From positions 1 through 8,284 of the forward strand of contig JALTDM010000180.1 of NCBI GenBank assembly GCA_027074135.1: a stretch of DNA of 8,284 nucleotides. The letters are read 5' to 3'. Positions 1-8,000 of the stretch are shown one piece after another (the first letter of the stretch is position 1; each line of letters starts with the position of its first letter). Both the position numbers and the translations under genes were made by a program. This DNA is from Bacteroidales bacterium (GTDB taxonomy: Bacteria > Bacteroidota > Bacteroidia > Bacteroidales > JALTDM01). Under the pieces are notes generated by a model. It saw only the letters and a list, made by a program, of their open reading frames with translations, had not been told where the DNA came from and ran no database searches.

Positions 1-32
1 GCTAAAAGTAAAATTAAATTAATTTTTTTCAT
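1..32 (-). CDS. Start of a probable exported protein, truncated by window edge
   Basis: Reading the minus strand from an ATG at 32 gives ten full codons and two bases of an eleventh, MKKINLILLL(A), before the sequence ends. Two lysines followed by a hydrophobic leucine/isoleucine run is the classic beginning of a Sec signal peptide, so this is probably the 5' end of a gene for a secreted or envelope protein. It lies 70 bases downstream of the parC stop, on the same strand. No clear hairpin terminator separates them, so read-through from the topoisomerase operon is possible. A TTTCTTTG stretch about 25-30 bases before the ATG is one mismatch from the Bacteroidota -7 box TAnnTTTG, so an own promoter is also possible. 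Only about ten residues are visible, so the gene call rests on the start codon and the signal-like composition; the function cannot be named. Confidence 0.45.
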   Translation of the reverse strand, partial: MKKINLILLL

Positions 33-102
33 AACATTTTGTTTTAAATTTTTTCACAAAGAAAAGTCAAATATCTCAATTTATCTAATTTTAAATATAT
101 TT

Positions 103-2670
103 TTATTCATTTTCACCCAAAAGTGTTAGATCGTTATCTGAAATCTCGCCATTGGTATTGTTTATTTCGTCTTGAACAACTTCTTCAAAATCAATAGTTA
201 TAATTTCTTTATCAGTAAGTCGCTTACCTTTTGCCGAGAAGCCCTTCACTCCTATAAATTCTGGTATAAATTCGCTGTATTCATTTACTTCACCACGCTT
301 ATTCTTAATCTTGTAAACCACTCCGACATCGTTTCCGTAAAAAATCTTCAAAAATTCATTTCCCTCTCTCAAAAAGTTTCCTGCTTTCTCATTCTCTTTA
401 ACAGCAAAGCGTTTCACATAAATATAACCGCTCTCTCTATCTTTGTAAAACAATGTATAAACTTTATCCGGAGAATATTTTTCAAGATGCATAAGCCCGT
501 GCTCAAAGTGAGTATGCAAATCATAGCTATACCGTATAAACTCACCGTTTTCGTAGAATGCAATTATTGTATCGTCATCAAAAAATTCACCCAAATACTC
601 ACCTTTTCCCTTGCTGTTAAGCCGCGTAACCTCATTGTCAAACCATATTTTTACACCGCCCAAGGTTGATTTCCCTTTTTCTTTGAGCACCACCTTGTGG
701 ACTTCGTGCTTAGTAACTGTATTTCCTTGCGCACCGCGACTCTTAATTGCCAATGCAGAAAAATCAAAATCAAACACAAGCTTTTTAAGCCTTGGTCTTG
801 GTTTCAAATAAACTGTTACCACCTCGGCCTCACCGTTCGGGTTTGCACTGAAATACTGCACCTTGGAATGGTCTTTACCTTTCGTAACATCATACCACTT
901 GTCACGAATCACTCCCGTTATGAAAAACCTCTTGGCATATATTGTTCCGAATCTGCCGTCACGATAAATCACATTGTAAATGGTACGCTTATCGTTTTTA
1001 TTAAACAAACCTATATAAATAATGTTTTTGCCAATGAATGCTTTTTCGTTTACTTTTGTTACAATGTATTTCCCGTCTTGCAGAAAAATAATAACATCAT
1101 CAATATCAGAACATTCCGTAACAAATTCATCTTTTTTGAGTGAAGTACCGATATATCCGTCTTTTCTGTTTACATAAAGTTTGAGGTTGCGGACTACTAC
1201 CCTGCTTTGCTCAATTTCCTCAAAATTTTTCAACTCGGTTTTTCGTTCACTCCCTTTGCCGTATTTTTCCTTTATCTTTTCAAAATATCCTATTGTGTAT
1301 TTGGTTAGGTGCAAAAGATTATATTTTATTTCATCAATTTGAGTTTCTATCTTTTCAATGTCTTTGTAAAATTTCTCAATATCATATCTTGAAATCCGCC
1401 TGATTTTTATTTCTGTAAGCCTTACCAAATCGTCTCTTGTAATCTCACGCTTAAATATGTCTTTGTAAGGCTCCAAGCCTTTCATTATTTCCGTAAAGAT
1501 CTCTTCTTCTACGGTTATTTCTTCAATCTTGCGGTAAATTCTTTTTTCTACAAAAATCCTTTCAAGGTTTGCAAAATGCCACGCTTGTTCTAATTCGTCA
1601 AGCCTTATTTCAAACTCCCTGCGAAGTATGTCTTTAGTATTGTCAACAGAAATCTTAAGAATATCTTTTACGGACAAAAATTGAGGACGGTTTTGGTAAA
1701 TTACCGTGCTGTTCGGATAAAGCGAAATTTCGCAATCGGTAAAAGCATACAAGGCATCAATTGTTGTATCTGCATTTACACCACTTGCCAAGTGTATAAC
1801 AATTTCTACATTTTCAGCTGTGTTGTCATCTATCTTCTTAATCTTTATTTTGCCTTTGTCGTTGGCTTTGATAATGGAATCAATAAGCGAATTGGTTGTT
1901 GTAGAGAACGGAATTTCTGTAATTACAAGCGTTTTGGCATCTTGCTTTGTGATTTTTGCACGGACTTTTATCACACCACCGCGCAAACCTTCATTGTATC
2001 TGGACACATCTGCATACCCGCCAGTTGGAAAATCTGGATAAAGTTCAAAATCCTCCCCACGCAAATATTTTATGGCTGCATCAATTACTTCATTGAAATT
2101 GTGCGGATAAATTTTTGAAGCCAACCCTACGGCAATACCTTCTACACCAAGTACAAGCAAAAGCGGAAATTTAACAGGCAGTACCACAGGCTCTTTGTTT
2201 CTGCCATCGTAAGAATCTACCCATTCCGTTACCTTTGGGCTAAACAATACTTCCAGTGCAAATTTTGACAGTCTGGCCTCAATATATCTAGGCGCAGCCG
2301 ACGGGTCACCTGTAAAAATATTCCCCCAGTTTCCTTGCGTATCAATAAGTAAATCTTTCTGCCCAAGCTGTACAAGTGCATCACCTATTGCAGCATCTCC
2401 GTGCGGGTGGTATTGCATTGTTTGCCCTATTATATTGGCAACCTTTGTATAACGCCCGTCATTCATTTTGTACATTGCGTGCAATATGCGGCGTTGCACA
2501 GGTTTTAGTCCGTCCAACAAGTTTGGAATGGCACGCTCCATTATCACATACGAAGCATAATCTATAAACCACTCGCGGAAATATGTAGAAAGTTTAATTA
2601 TTTTTGAATGCTTTTTACTCTCTTTTCCTTCGTTATTTTCATTAAATCCTTCCAAAAAATTATCTTCCAT
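103..2670 (-). CDS. parC: DNA topoisomerase IV subunit A (ParC), Bacteroidota type
   Basis: This is the DNA-cleaving and rejoining subunit of topoisomerase IV, a type IIA topoisomerase that decatenates daughter chromosomes and relaxes supercoils in the cytoplasm with ParE. In the 855-residue product, the winged-helix cleavage domain spans about 25-160, with the quinolone-pocket helix (YHPHGDAAIGDALVQLGQ, 87-104) and the catalytic tyrosine Y129 after R128 in SAAPRYIEARLS. GIAVGLA (178-184) carries the DNA-intercalating isoleucine I179. The tower and coiled-coil region follows to about 485. The C-terminal beta-pinwheel (about 490-830) has no canonical GyrA box; only degenerate forms are seen (KSRGAQGN at 643-650, VKGFSAKGKRL at 808-818). 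This, and the ParE neighbour, favour ParC over GyrA. The ATG at 2670 is chosen because the charged N-terminal tail leads directly into the conserved core. It lies 13 bases after parE and is surely co-transcribed. The gene looks intact. Confidence 0.95.
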   Translation of the reverse strand: MEDNFLEGFNENNEGKESKKHSKIIKLSTYFREWFIDYASYVIMERAIPNLLDGLKPVQRRILHAMYKMNDGRYTKVANIIGQTMQYHPHGDAAIGDALVQLGQKDLLIDTQGNWGNIFTGDPSAAPRYIEARLSKFALEVLFSPKVTEWVDSYDGRNKEPVVLPVKFPLLLVLGVEGIAVGLASKIYPHNFNEVIDAAIKYLRGEDFELYPDFPTGGYADVSRYNEGLRGGVIKVRAKITKQDAKTLVITEIPFSTTTNSLIDSIIKANDKGKIKIKKIDDNTAENVEIVIHLASGVNADTTIDALYAFTDCEISLYPNSTVIYQNRPQFLSVKDILKISVDNTKDILRREFEIRLDELEQAWHFANLERIFVEKRIYRKIEEITVEEEIFTEIMKGLEPYKDIFKREITRDDLVRLTEIKIRRISRYDIEKFYKDIEKIETQIDEIKYNLLHLTKYTIGYFEKIKEKYGKGSERKTELKNFEEIEQSRVVVRNLKLYVNRKDGYIGTSLKKDEFVTECSDIDDVIIFLQDGKYIVTKVNEKAFIGKNIIYIGLFNKNDKRTIYNVIYRDGRFGTIYAKRFFITGVIRDKWYDVTKGKDHSKVQYFSANPNGEAEVVTVYLKPRPRLKKLVFDFDFSALAIKSRGAQGNTVTKHEVHKVVLKEKGKSTLGGVKIWFDNEVTRLNSKGKGEYLGEFFDDDTIIAFYENGEFIRYSYDLHTHFEHGLMHLEKYSPDKVYTLFYKDRESGYIYVKRFAVKENEKAGNFLREGNEFLKIFYGNDVGVVYKIKNKRGEVNEYSEFIPEFIGVKGFSAKGKRLTDKEIITIDFEEVVQDEINNTNGEISDNDLTLLGENE

Positions 2671-2683
2671 CCTGTTTGCTTTT

Positions 2684-4528
2684 TTACAATACTTCGTCCG
2701 TTCTCAAGTTACTGATTATAAATTGCTGACGCTTATCGGTATTTTTACCCATATAAAATTTCAAAAGGTTGTCAACATTATCTTCTTTCCTCAATATTAC
2801 AGGTTCTAGCCTGATTTTTTTACCGATAAACTGCCGGAACTCATCGGGTGATATTTCGCCCAACCCTTTGAAACGGGTAATTTCTACATTATTGCCTAAC
2901 TTTTTTATTGCCGCTTGCTTTTCTTCTTCGTTGTAGCAGTAAATAGTTTCTTTTTTGTTCCTCACCCTGAAAAGTGGTGTTTGCAAGATAAACAAATGCC
3001 CGTTTTTTACAAGTTCGGGGAAAAATTGCAAAAAGAAAGTAAGCAACAACAACCTGATGTGCATACCGTCCACATCGGCATCTGTAGCAATTATCACTTT
3101 GTTGTAACGCAATCTTTCCAGCCCGTTTTCAATGTTTAATGCCGCTTGCAACAAATTAAACTCTTCATTTTTATAAACAATCTCTTTGCGCTCGCCGTAA
3201 GTGTTAAGCGGCTTACCTTTAAGGCTGAACACGGCTTGAGTCATCACATCGCGTGCTTTTGTAATGGACCCGCTGGCAGAATCACCTTCGGTAATAAAAA
3301 TTGATGTTTCAAACCTCAAGTCGTGATTTGTATTGAAGTGCACTTTACAATCCCTGAGTTTTTTGTTGTGCAGGCTAACCTTTTTTTGAATCTCGCGAGA
3401 CTTCTTTTGGATCTGCGAAATTGCTTTTCGTTCTTTCTCCGACGACAAAATTTTCTTTTGCAGAAGTTCAGCAGTATCAGGGTGCTTGTACAAGTAATCT
3501 TCAAGGTTTTTCCGCACAAAATCTCCTACATAACTTTTTATGGAAGGTCCGTTCGGAGCCATATTTTTTGAGCCGAGCTTAGTTTTGGTTTGCGATTCAA
3601 ACACAGGCTCTTCTATGCTTACGCTCAATGCTACCGCAATGGAAGCCTTAATGTCCGAAGCATTAAAATCTTTTTTGTAAAAATCCCGTATGGTTTTTAT
3701 GAGTGCTTCGTTAAAAGCAGCCACATGCGTACCACCTTGGATTGTCCTCTGCCCGTTTACAAAACTGTAATATTCTTCGCCGTAACTGTGCGTATGAGTA
3801 AAGGCAAATTCCACATCTTCACCTTTGAAATGTATTATCGGATATACCGGCTCTGAACTCAAATTGTCCTCCAGCAAATCAATAAGCCCGCGCTTGGAAT
3901 AAAACGATTTTCCGTTGAAATAAATACGTAAACCCGAATTTATGTAAACATAATTCTTGATAAGTTGCTCAACAAAATCAAATTCATACGAAAACCCTTC
4001 AAAAATCTCATCATCAGGCAAAAACCTTACTTCCACACCGTTAGGTTCATCAGTTGTACCCTCTTCTTCATCTACAAACCTGCCCCTTGAAAATTCAACT
4101 TTCTTCAACTTACCATCACGAATAGATTTTACTTCAAAAAACACGCTCAAAGCATTTACGGCCTTAAGCCCTACACCATTCAGTCCTACGGTTTTCTTAA
4201 AAGCATTACTGCCATATTTTGCACCCGTATTTATTTCCGAAGCAACTTCTTTTACCTTCCCGAGCGGTATGCCACGACCGTAATCGCGGACTCTGACCAA
4301 ATTGTCGTCATTTATCTCAATTTCCACTTTTTTACCATAACCCATCAGGAATTCATCCACAGCATTATCCACCGTTTCCTTCAGCAATATATAAATACCG
4401 TCATCAATGGTTGACCCATCTCCCAGCTTCCCAATGTACATTCCCGGACGCCTTCGTATATGCTCTACCGGATCCAACTTCTGTATATCATCTTCAGTAT
4501 ATGAATACTGCTTTTTTTCTTCTTCCAT
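2684..4528 (-). CDS. parE: DNA topoisomerase IV subunit B (ParE)
   Basis: This is the ATPase subunit of topoisomerase IV; it captures the transported DNA segment and partners with ParC encoded just downstream. Numbered from the ATG at 4528 (614 residues), the GHKL ATPase domain has E51 and N55 in ETVDNAVDE, D82 in DYGRGIP and the glycine-rich lid GLNGVGLKAVNALS (about 115-128). The transducer domain carries the ATP-contacting lysine K315 in QTKTKLG. The TOPRIM domain has E414 in EGDSASGS and the metal-binding D483/D485/D487 of DADVDG, followed by RFKGLGEISPDEF. The length near 615 fits ParE and lacks the long insertion of proteobacterial GyrB. An in-frame TTG at 4549 would add seven residues, but it lies inside the proposed -7 promoter box, so the ATG at 4528 is preferred. 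All catalytic residues are present. Confidence 0.95.
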   Translation of the reverse strand: MEEEKKQYSYTEDDIQKLDPVEHIRRRPGMYIGKLGDGSTIDDGIYILLKETVDNAVDEFLMGYGKKVEIEINDDNLVRVRDYGRGIPLGKVKEVASEINTGAKYGSNAFKKTVGLNGVGLKAVNALSVFFEVKSIRDGKLKKVEFSRGRFVDEEEGTTDEPNGVEVRFLPDDEIFEGFSYEFDFVEQLIKNYVYINSGLRIYFNGKSFYSKRGLIDLLEDNLSSEPVYPIIHFKGEDVEFAFTHTHSYGEEYYSFVNGQRTIQGGTHVAAFNEALIKTIRDFYKKDFNASDIKASIAVALSVSIEEPVFESQTKTKLGSKNMAPNGPSIKSYVGDFVRKNLEDYLYKHPDTAELLQKKILSSEKERKAISQIQKKSREIQKKVSLHNKKLRDCKVHFNTNHDLRFETSIFITEGDSASGSITKARDVMTQAVFSLKGKPLNTYGERKEIVYKNEEFNLLQAALNIENGLERLRYNKVIIATDADVDGMHIRLLLLTFFLQFFPELVKNGHLFILQTPLFRVRNKKETIYCYNEEEKQAAIKKLGNNVEITRFKGLGEISPDEFRQFIGKKIRLEPVILRKEDNVDNLLKFYMGKNTDKRQQFIISNLRTDEVL

Positions 4529-4546
4529 ACCCCAATAAAATTTATG

Positions 4547-4554
4547 CAAAGATA
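4547..4554 (-). promoter_or_regulatory. Bacteroidota -7 promoter box for parE-parC
   Basis: The minus strand reads TATCTTTG here, a perfect match to the TAnnTTTG -7 element used by the primary sigma factor of Bacteroidota. The box ends 18 bases before the parE ATG, giving a short leader. No good TTTG/TTG -33 element is visible at the usual distance (about 19-21 bases upstream), so the assignment rests on the -7 box and its position. A GGGG run lies one base before the ATG, too close to act as a normal Shine-Dalgarno sequence. Confidence 0.55.
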
Positions 4555-4628
4555 AAATAAAAATCAGTTTTCTTATCCTATAATAAAACCTACTCTAAAA
4601 AAATTTGTCTAATAAGGAAAAAAAGTTT

Positions 4629-4642
4629 TTTTTTGCAAAAAA
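4629..4642. other. Perfect A/T-tract palindrome in the divergent intergenic region
   Basis: TTTTTTGCAAAAAA is a perfect 14-base palindrome. It sits in a longer block of an A7 run (4618-4624), G, a T9 run (4626-4634), GC and an A6 run (4637-4642). Such phased A/T tracts are expected to be intrinsically bent or stiff and could serve as an upstream activating element or a site for an AT-binding regulator. The block lies about 100 bases upstream of parE and 64 bases upstream of the small secreted gene. With this base composition it could also be chance. Confidence 0.3.
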
Positions 4643-4705
4643 TTATACAACTAAAACATTAAAATCGAGTCTTAATTGATAAAATAACACAAAAAAACAA
4701 GCGCT

Positions 4706-5047
4706 ATGAAATCAATTTTTATAATAATCCTTATTCTGGCAATGGGGGTTAATAATTTAAATGCACAAAGCAAAAATAATGTTAAAATTACCCCTACTTC
4801 TCTAAAAGTAAAAAAAAGTACTTTAAATAGAGAAGCTAATTATAATTCAACAAATTTTCAAAACAAAATAGAATATTTAAAAAACCTAGAACAGTATAGA
4901 AAAGAAAATAATGTCCCGGAAGATTTTCCAAGATTTATTGATACGGGTAATCCAAAAAAAGATTTAGACAACTATTACAAAGCTAAGCAAGAATGGATAA
5001 AAAATAATCCTGAAAGATTTGAAAAGATTAAACACCTGAACCTTTAA
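4706..5047 (+). CDS. Small secreted protein with a TGNP-(x)n-WIKNNPE motif, function unknown
   Basis: The 113-residue product starts with a clear Sec signal peptide: K2, a hydrophobic core at about 4-13, and a likely cut after A20 (NLNA|QS). There is no lipobox cysteine and no cysteine at all in the mature part. The mature protein is about 93 residues and rich in Lys and Asn. It has a basic, probably unstructured stretch (22-50), a charged helix-like segment (about 52-70), and a C-terminal block with DFPRFIDTGNPKKD (73-86), then YYKAKQEWIKNNPERF (90-105). From memory, similar FP-x-(Y/F)-(V/I)-DTGNP...AK-x-x-WI-x-x-NP blocks occur in short exported Bacteroidota proteins of unknown function; I cannot verify this here. 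There is no T9SS sorting domain, so it probably stays in the periplasm. The ATG at 4706 has no Shine-Dalgarno sequence. The next gene follows after 13 bases, suggesting one transcript. Confidence 0.85.
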   Translation: MKSIFIIILILAMGVNNLNAQSKNNVKITPTSLKVKKSTLNREANYNSTNFQNKIEYLKNLEQYRKENNVPEDFPRFIDTGNPKKDLDNYYKAKQEWIKNNPERFEKIKHLNL

Positions 5048-5060
5048 AATTTTACAAGCT

Positions 5061-8000
5061 ATGAAAAAAATATTATTTTTAATAACATTATTTTTTGCCG
5101 GATTATTACAAATATACGCACAAACCACTTTTAGTAACAACAATGCCGTTTCTATTCCTGACGATAATACAACAGGAGCAGTTTCAGAAATAAACGTTAC
5201 CGGACTAAATCCTGTAAGTGAACTAGTATCTGTACAAATAAATATAAGTCATCCTTATGATGGCGATTTAAAAATTGTATTGGAATTTTATGATGCGTAT
5301 TGGGTACTTTCAAATCAAAACGGAGGTAGTGGAGACGACTATCAAAATACAGTTTTTACAAATACTGCAACAACCAGTATTACCTCAGGTGCAGCACCTT
5401 TCAATGGAACTTTTCTCCCTGAAAATTTATTACCAACATTCTATGATAACCATTTCTCGACAAATCCGGGACCTACCCTAAATCCAAATGGAGTATGGAG
5501 ATTACATGTATATGATTTGGGAAGTGGAGATGTTGGTCAAATAAACAGTTGGTCTATAACATTCGATACCCCTCAATGCCCTGATGTAGATTTTGCCGGA
5601 CTTCCTTCTTCAGAAGCATGTAACGACGGGAACGATACGCTTTTTGCGAATTCACAAAATGGTTTTGTATATCCTAACTTAATGTTCGAATTTAATATAG
5701 ATGTTTCCAGTGAATCTTCAACAAATGATAATCACGTAGTTATATATGAAAATGGCAATGCATTTTATGACGGATATATAAACACAGACAGGTTTACCGT
5801 TTATGGAAATGGGCCATACTTTGAACCTACTGCAGACTATACTTTCACAGCACAAGATAATGACGGAACAATGAGTTGGCTTGTTTATGACGGTAATGGC
5901 ACAGTTTATGGCTCAGGATCATTTACAAATTCTTCAACATCACAAGGACCTTTTCACCCTGCAGGAGCTGCAACATGGAATTGCACTCCGACAAATGGAC
6001 TTATAACCACCAACTATGGAGCAGCGTTATTTAGACCAGGTACCGTTCCAGCCGGAACTTATACCATTACATACAATTGGGATAATCAAGGTACAGGAGA
6101 TCATCATTGTACGGGTTCTACTTCTCATACCGTTACTATAACAAATCCATGGAATGCATCATGGAATCCGCCTGATACAGTATGTAGCTCAGATGCACCA
6201 CTAACTCTCAGTAATTATGTAACAGGTGACGGAGGAGGAAGTTTCAACGGACAAGGAGTTAGTAACGGAGTATTTTATCCGTCAAATGTATCAGGAAGTG
6301 TTTCAATAACATATTCTGTTGGAAGCTCAAGTACATGTTTCAGCAGTGAATCCCATTCAATATATGTAGTTCCTCAGCCTACAGCTGATGCTGGTCAAGA
6401 TTTTGGAACTTGCGGACTTGCAGAAGTTCAGCTAAGTGGAAATGCAACAAACTATTCTCATGTAGAATGGACAACAACAAATGGCACAGGTACAATAAAT
6501 AATCCTAATTCGTTAAATGCAACTTATACACCCGGACCGGCTGATATTACACACACTGTTACATTCACGCTAACAGCTTATGACGGTAATGCTTGCTCAA
6601 GTGCTAGTGACCAAGTTAATGTTACCTTCTATGAAACTCCTACAGCATCTGTTTCAACAGTTGATGTAACAAGCTGTATAAATCCAAACGGAGAAATACA
6701 TGTGACAGCTTCCGGCGGCTCTTCTCCATATCAATATTCTATTGACGGAGGATTAAATTATGAAAACTCCGGAGATTTTACAGGGTTAAATGCAGGAAAT
6801 TATACTGTTGTTGTTTCGGACAATAATTCTTGTACGGATACAGTAAATAATGTAATAGTAAATAATGATAACGGACCAAACATCGATAGTGTAATAGTCC
6901 ATAATGTAACTTGTCCCGGCAGTAATGATGGTGCACTTACTATTTATGCATCGGGGAACAGCCTTGTATACAGTATCGATAGTGGTGCAACATATAGTTC
7001 ACAAAACAGCTATTCGGGTTTAAGTGGTGGTACATATTACATTTTTGTTAGTGATGGTGGTGGATGTGTTGCAACATCCACTGTTCAAGTGATTGAACCT
7101 GACCAAATAACTATCAATCCTACTATTACAGACATTACATGTAACGGCACTTGTAACGGCTCCATATCAGTAACTGTTTCAGGAGGCACATCTCCATATT
7201 CTTATTCTTGGAACAACGGAAATACAAGTTCACAATTATCTCAACTGTGTGCAGGGGAATATATCCTTACTGTTACAGATGCTAACAATTGTACAACTTA
7301 CGACACAATAACGTTATCTGCACCACCTGCATTGAATGTAACTTATGATGTAACCGAAGGAAATTGTTATGAAGATGGAAGTACCATTACATTAAACGTT
7401 ACTGGAGGAGATAGTCCTTACACATATTCATGGAGTAATGGAGAAACTACAAACTCAATATCAGTACATCAAGCAGGAAATTATGGGGTAACAGTAACAG
7501 ATGCCAATGGATGCTCAGTTGAAATAGATACAATTAATGTAACATTACCCGAACCTTTGGTAATAAGTCAAGATTCCATAATAGCTGCAAGTTGTTACGG
7601 TAGTAACGACGGAGCTATTTATATTTCTGTAAGTGGAGGTACGCAACCGTATACATATTTATGGAGTAATAATGAAGTTAACGAAGACTTGGAAAACATA
7701 GCTACCGGAAACTATGCAGTAACTGTTACAGATGCTAATGGATGTACTGCAACAAACAGTTACGATGTGGGAATAGGAGGTAATGCTATCCATGTAACCC
7801 ATACAACAGGATTAAATGAACATAATCTGGGATATATTGATATAACAGTAACAGGTGGTGATGGTACATATACCTATCAATGGAGTAATGGTGCAACTAC
7901 TGAAGACTTAAACAATATAGAACAATCAGGCACATATATGGTTACAGTCACAGATATGGAAGGATGTATGGGGTTTGATACCATAGATGTTAATCTTGGG

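Noticed and set aside
87..102. AAATATATTT palindrome after the parC stop as a terminator
   Set aside because: The stem would consist only of A-T pairs, with no loop of suitable size and no following U-run on the minus strand.
172..2567. Several open frames of 60-165 codons on the plus strand across this stretch
   Set aside because: They lie wholly antisense to parC, whose frame is unbroken and fully conserved in motif order. Their translations are cysteine/phenylalanine-rich mixtures with no recognisable domain.
2915..4283. Open frames on the plus strand and a 67-codon minus-strand frame within parE
   Set aside because: They are shadows of the parE coding frame, with no independent start context and no domain.
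103..4528. Assignment of the two topoisomerase genes as gyrA and gyrB
   Set aside because: The A subunit lacks a canonical GyrA box, the B subunit is about 614 residues, and the tight parE-parC order fits topoisomerase IV of Bacteroidota better.
4579..4584. TATAAT, a perfect sigma-70 -10 hexamer, as promoter of the small secreted gene
   Set aside because: Bacteroidota primary sigma factors use TAnnTTTG rather than TATAAT, no -35 is seen, and such hexamers are expected by chance in DNA this AT-rich.
4600..4607. AAAATTTG as a plus-strand -7 box for 4706
   Set aside because: It has a mismatch at the first position, no TTTG element at the right distance upstream, and would give a leader near 95 bases; too weak to call.
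5275..5481. 68-codon plus-strand open frame inside the large secreted gene
   Set aside because: It is an alternate-frame reading of the P-domain coding sequence, which is itself clearly real.
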